DNA of 64,000 nucleotides from JANOSH01 sp031415695. GTDB lineage: Bacteria > Actinomycetota > Acidimicrobiia > Acidimicrobiales > Ilumatobacteraceae. Shown here in pieces: positions 60,544 to 64,000 of the stretch; positions within the stretch are counted from its first letter, which is position 1, and each line of letters opens with the position of its first letter. The position numbers were made by a program, and so were the translations under genes. The notes below the pieces were generated by a model, which made no database searches, was not told the origin of the DNA, and was given only the letters and a program-made list of their open reading frames with translations. The stretch spans positions 62,001-126,000 of the forward strand of contig JANOSH010000047.1 of assembly GCA_031415695.1 (NCBI GenBank), given 5' to 3'.

Positions 60544-61356
60544 TTAGTCGGACCCGCCTGGTCGATCTCGTTCCGGATAGCCGCCCGGAGGCAACGCAGA
60601 AAAGTCTCCCGACAACGTGTGCCCGCCGTCTACGTAGATGACCTCGCCCGTGATGTAGGCCGATGCCGGCGATACCAGAAACACCACAGCGTTGGCGAGG
60701 TCTTCTGGTTGGCCGGGGTAGGGAAGTGGCACCGAGTCCATGTTGGCACCAACTCGCTCGTCGTAGGTCTGGTACCAGGCCTCGGTCTTGAAGGCACCAG
60801 GGGCAACGGCGTTCACCCGAACGCTTGGACCCCATTCGAATGCTAGCGACCGGGTGAGTTCCAGCACCCCGGCACGGGCTGCGGCGCTGTGCGCGATACC
60901 CGGTAACCCGCGGCCCACAGTCGCAATGATCTGACAGATGGTTCCACCCGCACCGTCGAGCATGCGGGTGCCAAAGATCTGGGTCATGTTCCAGGTGCCG
61001 GTGAGGTTCAAATCGATGACCGTGCGCCAACCCTTGGGGCTGAAGTCGCGTGCCTTTTGTGGGAACTGCCCACCGGCGTTGTTGACGAGGATGTCGACAG
61101 TGGGGTGACGTTCGGCCAATGCCTCGATCGAGTCGCGGTCTCGAATGTTGACGATATCGGCCAGAACCGTGGCACCGGTGGCGTCTGCGATCTCGGCCGC
61201 GGTTGCCTCGAGAACGTCGAGCCGTCGAGCCGCTATAACAACCGTGGCGCCTGCTTGGGCCAGACCGTAAGCAATTGCTTTGCCGAGACCAGTTCCACCC
61301 CCGGTCACAAGAGCGGTACGACCGGCGAGAAGGTTCGAAGCAAATGGACTTGGCAT
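60544..61356 (-). CDS. SDR-family enoyl-CoA/dienoyl-CoA reductase (PECR-like)
   Basis: A 270-aa short-chain dehydrogenase. The cofactor motif TGGGTGLGKAIAYGLAQAG and NNAGG are normal, but the usual YxxxK is replaced by the segment PGIAHSAAARAGVLELTRSLAFEWG. The same His-for-Tyr arrangement occurs in peroxisomal trans-2-enoyl-CoA reductase, so an enoyl- or dienoyl-CoA reductase is likelier than an alcohol dehydrogenase. ATG 61356 leaves room for a divergent promoter; a longer frame to 61422 would run almost into the next gene. Confidence 0.83.
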   Translation of the reverse strand: MPSPFASNLLAGRTALVTGGGTGLGKAIAYGLAQAGATVVIAARRLDVLEATAAEIADATGATVLADIVNIRDRDSIEALAERHPTVDILVNNAGGQFPQKARDFSPKGWRTVIDLNLTGTWNMTQIFGTRMLDGAGGTICQIIATVGRGLPGIAHSAAARAGVLELTRSLAFEWGPSVRVNAVAPGAFKTEAWYQTYDERVGANMDSVPLPYPGQPEDLANAVVFLVSPASAYITGEVIYVDGGHTLSGDFSALPPGGYPERDRPGGSD

Positions 61357-61427
61357 ACCGCCTCGAACGTACCGTGGACCCGCTGCGACAGCCGAGTCGT
61401 GATCGCCCGGGGCTATCGTCACCGGTT

Positions 61428-62411
61428 ATGCGAGCCTGGCGCGTCAGCGAACTTGGACATCCATCAACATCGCTACACCTCGACGAGGTGCCGGGTCCTG
61501 TCCCGGGTCCAGGCGAGGTCGCCATTCGGGTCGAGGCCGGCAACATCAATTTCGCCGACATCTTGCTGTGCCAAGGCATCTACCAAGACCGTCCGGGCGT
61601 CCCGTTCACACCTGGCTTGGAAACGTCTGGCATCGTCGAAGCGGTCGGTCCCGGGGTCGACGTGGCCCTCGGCACTCGCGTTGCCGGCATGGCGGCGCTT
61701 CCGCACGGCGGCTATGCCGAACGGGCGTTGCTCAGGGCGGCAACCGTTATCGAATTTCCCATCGACATACCGGCAACCGATGTCACCGTTTTGTTTTCCA
61801 CCTATCAAACCGCTCACGTTGGGCTGCATCATCGTGGCCATATACGCGCAGGTGAGTGGCTCTTGGTTCACGCTGCGGCAGGCGGTGTTGGTTCGGCCGC
61901 AGTGCAAGTCGGGCTCGCCGCCGGCGCTCGCGTCATCGCAACCGCCGGGGGAGCGGACAAAGTTGCACACTGCCTTGCCCTCGGGGCGCATCACGCCATC
62001 GACTACCGCGCCGAGGACCTCTATGCGCGGGTAATGGACATCACCAACGGTGCAGGTGTCGATGTGGCCTACGACCCGGTCGGGGGCGCGGTCGGCGATG
62101 TGACTCGTCGGTTAATGGCTTGGGAGGGTCGCCTCGTTGTTATCGGCTTCGCCTCTGGTAGCATTCCCTCATATCCGGCGAATCATGTGCTGGTGAAGAA
62201 CTATTCGATCGTAGGCCTCCACTGGGGTGCGTACGTCGAGCACGGAGGTCGGGCCGTCATCGACGCCGCCCACGCCGACCTCATGGCCCTGTATCGTCGG
62301 GGTGCAGTCAAACCCGATGTGAGCGAGATAGTCAGCCTCGACGACATTCCCCGAGCCCTCGCAGCACTGGAGGCCCGCCAGGTCAGCGGCCGCCTTGTGC
62401 TCGTCCCGTAG
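61428..62411 (+). CDS. MDR-family NADPH:quinone oxidoreductase-like enzyme
   Basis: A 327-aa medium-chain reductase. AGNINFADILLCQGIYQDRPGVPFTPGLETSGIVEAVG (near 40-78) and the cofactor motif LLVHAAAGGVGSAAVQVGLAAGARVIATAGG are diagnostic. There are no catalytic or structural zinc cysteines, so it belongs to the zinc-free quinone reductase / enoyl reductase group. ATG 61428 lies 8 nt after TATCGT, a possible leaderless start. It is divergent from the PECR-like gene and may act in the same acyl-CoA or steroid pathway. Confidence 0.86.
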   Translation: MRAWRVSELGHPSTSLHLDEVPGPVPGPGEVAIRVEAGNINFADILLCQGIYQDRPGVPFTPGLETSGIVEAVGPGVDVALGTRVAGMAALPHGGYAERALLRAATVIEFPIDIPATDVTVLFSTYQTAHVGLHHRGHIRAGEWLLVHAAAGGVGSAAVQVGLAAGARVIATAGGADKVAHCLALGAHHAIDYRAEDLYARVMDITNGAGVDVAYDPVGGAVGDVTRRLMAWEGRLVVIGFASGSIPSYPANHVLVKNYSIVGLHWGAYVEHGGRAVIDAAHADLMALYRRGAVKPDVSEIVSLDDIPRALAALEARQVSGRLVLVP

Positions 62412-62448
62412 GCCTTTCCACATGGTGGATACATACCTCCTAGTGGGA

Positions 62449-62454
62449 TACACT
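62449..62454 (+). promoter_or_regulatory. possible -10 box for fhs
   Basis: TACACT lies about 59 bases before the ATG at 62514, leaving a leader of roughly 50 nt in which I see no recognisable riboswitch. Confidence 0.35.
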
Positions 62455-62513
62455 CATAGGCACGGATCGGCCTGCCGGTCGTCCAAGCCACGTATGAATT
62501 GGGGAACACAGCC

Positions 62514-64000
62514 ATGGGATTTCCGTCTGATCTAGAGATCGCCAACAGCGCAGTGCTAGCGCCGATGGTCGACATCGCTGCCCGTATGGGCATTGGCCCG
62601 CACCTGCTGGAACCCCACGGCGACACCGTTTCAAAGATTCGCCTCGAAGCCATCGACGAATTGAAGGATCGGCCCAAGGCCAAGTACGTCGTTGTAACCG
62701 CCATTACCCCCACGCCACTTGGCGAGGGCAAGACCACGACAACCGTCGGCCTTGGCCAGGCCATGCAGCACATTGGCAAGTCGGCCACAATCGCGCTGCG
62801 CCAACCGTCCATGGGCCCAACCTTCGGTATCAAAGGTGGCGCTGCCGGTGGCGGTTACAGCCAGGTCGTGCCGATGGAGCTACTCAACCTGCACCTCACC
62901 GGCGACTTTCATGCCGTTACCGCCGCGCACAACCTGCTGGCGGCCATGATCGACAACCACCTGCACCAAGGCAACAAGCTCGGCTTCGACCTGCACAACA
63001 TCACCTGGCGTCGCGTGCTCGACGTCAACGATCGTGCGTTGCGCAACATCATCATTGGTATGGGTACCAAAGAAGACGGTGTGGTCCGCCAGACCGGCTT
63101 CGACATCACCGCTGCCTCCGAGGTCATGGCCGTCATGGCCCTCGCAACCTCGCTCGCCGACCTGCGCGAGCGGCTCAGCCGCATCGTGGTCGGCTACACC
63201 AGCAAGGGCGAGCCCATCACCGCCGAACAACTATCGGGCGCCGGCTCCATGGCGGTCATCATGCGCGATGCCATGAAGCCCAACCTGTTGCAGACCTTGG
63301 AAAACACCCCGGTTATTGTTCACGCTGGGCCGTTCGGGAACATCGCGCACGGCAACTCAAGCATTATTGCCGACCTTATTGGTATCCATACCGGTGACTA
63401 CCTCATCACCGAAGCCGGCTTTGGTGCCGATATGGGCGCCGAGCGGTTCTTCAACATCAAGTGCCGTAACTCGGGCCTTGTTCCCGATGCTGCAGTGCTC
63501 GTGGCGACAGTTCGGGCGTTGAAAGCTCACTCGGGCAAGTTCAAAATCGTTGCCGGCAAGCCGCTACCCGCAGAATTGTTGGCCGAGAACCCCGACGACG
63601 TTCGCGCCGGTGCAGCCAACCTCATCAAGCAAATCGAGAACGTCAAGGTCCACGGCGTCTCACCGGTGGTCGCAATCAATGCATTCCCAACCGACCACCC
63701 GAGCGAACATCAAGCCATCCGCGAAATCGCAGAGTCAATGGGTGCCCGAGTGGCAGTGTGCACACACTTTGCCGATGGCGGCCTCGGCGCCACCGATCTG
63801 GCCCGAGCTGTCGTTGAAGCCTGCGACGAGCCAAGCACGTTCAACTTCTTGTACCCCGACACGTTCACTTTGAAAGAGAAAATCGAGGCCGTCGCGACCA
63901 AGGTCTACGGGGCCGGCAACGTCACGTACACCCCTGCTGCCAACAAGCAACTTGCCAACTACGAGGCCAACGGGTTCGGGCACCTACCAGTCTGTATCGC
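62514..64000 (+). CDS. fhs: formate--tetrahydrofolate ligase (partial, 3' end outside)
   Basis: The frame runs open from ATG 62514 to the edge, 495 codons of an expected ~550. Formate-THF ligase joins formate to tetrahydrofolate with ATP to give 10-formyl-THF. The P-loop TPTPLGEGKTTTTVGLGQA (about 65-83), RQPSMGPTFGIKGGAAGGGYSQV and EAGFGADMGAERFFNIKCR are hallmarks. With the GcvT-domain enzymes at 49855-56218, it places C1-folate metabolism at both ends of this region, although it is a separate transcription unit. Confidence 0.95.
   Translation, partial: MGFPSDLEIANSAVLAPMVDIAARMGIGPHLLEPHGDTVSKIRLEAIDELKDRPKAKYVVVTAITPTPLGEGKTTTTVGLGQAMQHIGKSATIALRQPSMGPTFGIKGGAAGGGYSQVVPMELLNLHLTGDFHAVTAAHNLLAAMIDNHLHQGNKLGFDLHNITWRRVLDVNDRALRNIIIGMGTKEDGVVRQTGFDITAASEVMAVMALATSLADLRERLSRIVVGYTSKGEPITAEQLSGAGSMAVIMRDAMKPNLLQTLENTPVIVHAGPFGNIAHGNSSIIADLIGIHTGDYLITEAGFGADMGAERFFNIKCRNSGLVPDAAVLVATVRALKAHSGKFKIVAGKPLPAELLAENPDDVRAGAANLIKQIENVKVHGVSPVVAINAFPTDHPSEHQAIREIAESMGARVAVCTHFADGGLGATDLARAVVEACDEPSTFNFLYPDTFTLKEKIEAVATKVYGAGNVTYTPAANKQLANYEANGFGHLPVCI

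Noticed and set aside
60311..61579. A 422-codon minus-strand open frame
   Set aside because: It overlaps the PECR-like SDR in another frame and the ends of two real genes, is rich in Arg/Ser/Cys and shows no domain; it is a shadow of high-GC coding sequence.

Overview
The window looks like chromosome from a high-GC, free-living actinobacterium, probably of the Acidimicrobiia type. The evidence is a mycothione reductase, a mycoredoxin-like protein, an F420/FMN luciferase-like oxidoreductase, a BON-OmpA protein resembling mycobacterial ArfA, frequent GTG starts, 1-4 nt start/stop overlaps, and many genes with a TANNNT -10 box only 5-8 nt before the start codon (leaderless transcripts). The lineage is inferred; there is no rRNA or other phylogenetic marker. 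I saw no tRNA, rRNA, IS element, prophage or CRISPR array. No stretch longer than about 300 bases lacks a gene.

Layout. (1) 1-6214: dihydropyrimidinase, a luciferase-like oxidoreductase and an NMT1-type ABC importer, read as uptake and breakdown of a pyrimidine or related cyclic amide. (2) 6355-16086: a complete branched-chain-type ABC importer, a DAO-family FAD oxidoreductase, an EamA exporter, a MazEF-like toxin-antitoxin pair, a DapA-family lyase and a proline-racemase-family enzyme with a Ser/Cys pair. With the convergent ornithine-cyclodeaminase-family gene this suggests hydroxyproline or related imino-acid catabolism. (3) 25143-16079, minus strand: aminotransferase, 2-hydroxyacid dehydrogenase, mycothione reductase, a 1026-aa FtsX/MacB-like permease, a tandem ABC ATPase and the cyclodeaminase-family enzyme, all tightly packed. 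(4) 25924-37415: a myo-inositol-type regulon of IolE-like, binding protein, oversized permease, ATPase, IolB, IolG-like and IolD, plus a convergent LacI gene and a divergent aldehyde dehydrogenase. A perfect LacI-type operator lies at the promoter and a near-identical one inside iolB. (5) 37402-48174: housekeeping and accessory genes, including threonine aldolase, BON-OmpA, metallo-beta-lactamase fold, flippase-like, mycoredoxin, PhyH, TetR with a 30-bp palindrome before a carotenoid oxygenase, XRE, desaturase and a PhnD-like protein. (6) 48255-56218: an MttB-family methyltransferase, a dimethylglycine-dehydrogenase-like protein and a sarcosine-oxidase set in the order A-G-B-D. (7) 56219-64000: a frameshifted parA with a small partner, TetR, two APH-like kinases, a PECR-like reductase, a quinone-oxidoreductase-like gene and the start of formate-THF ligase.

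The genes fit a scavenger of dissolved organic nitrogen and carbon: four import systems or partial systems feed pyrimidines, amino/imino acids, inositol and methylated amines into central metabolism. One-carbon units released by the GcvT-bearing demethylating enzymes could join the folate pool that formate-THF ligase also serves. Substrates named here are inferred from family and neighbourhood.
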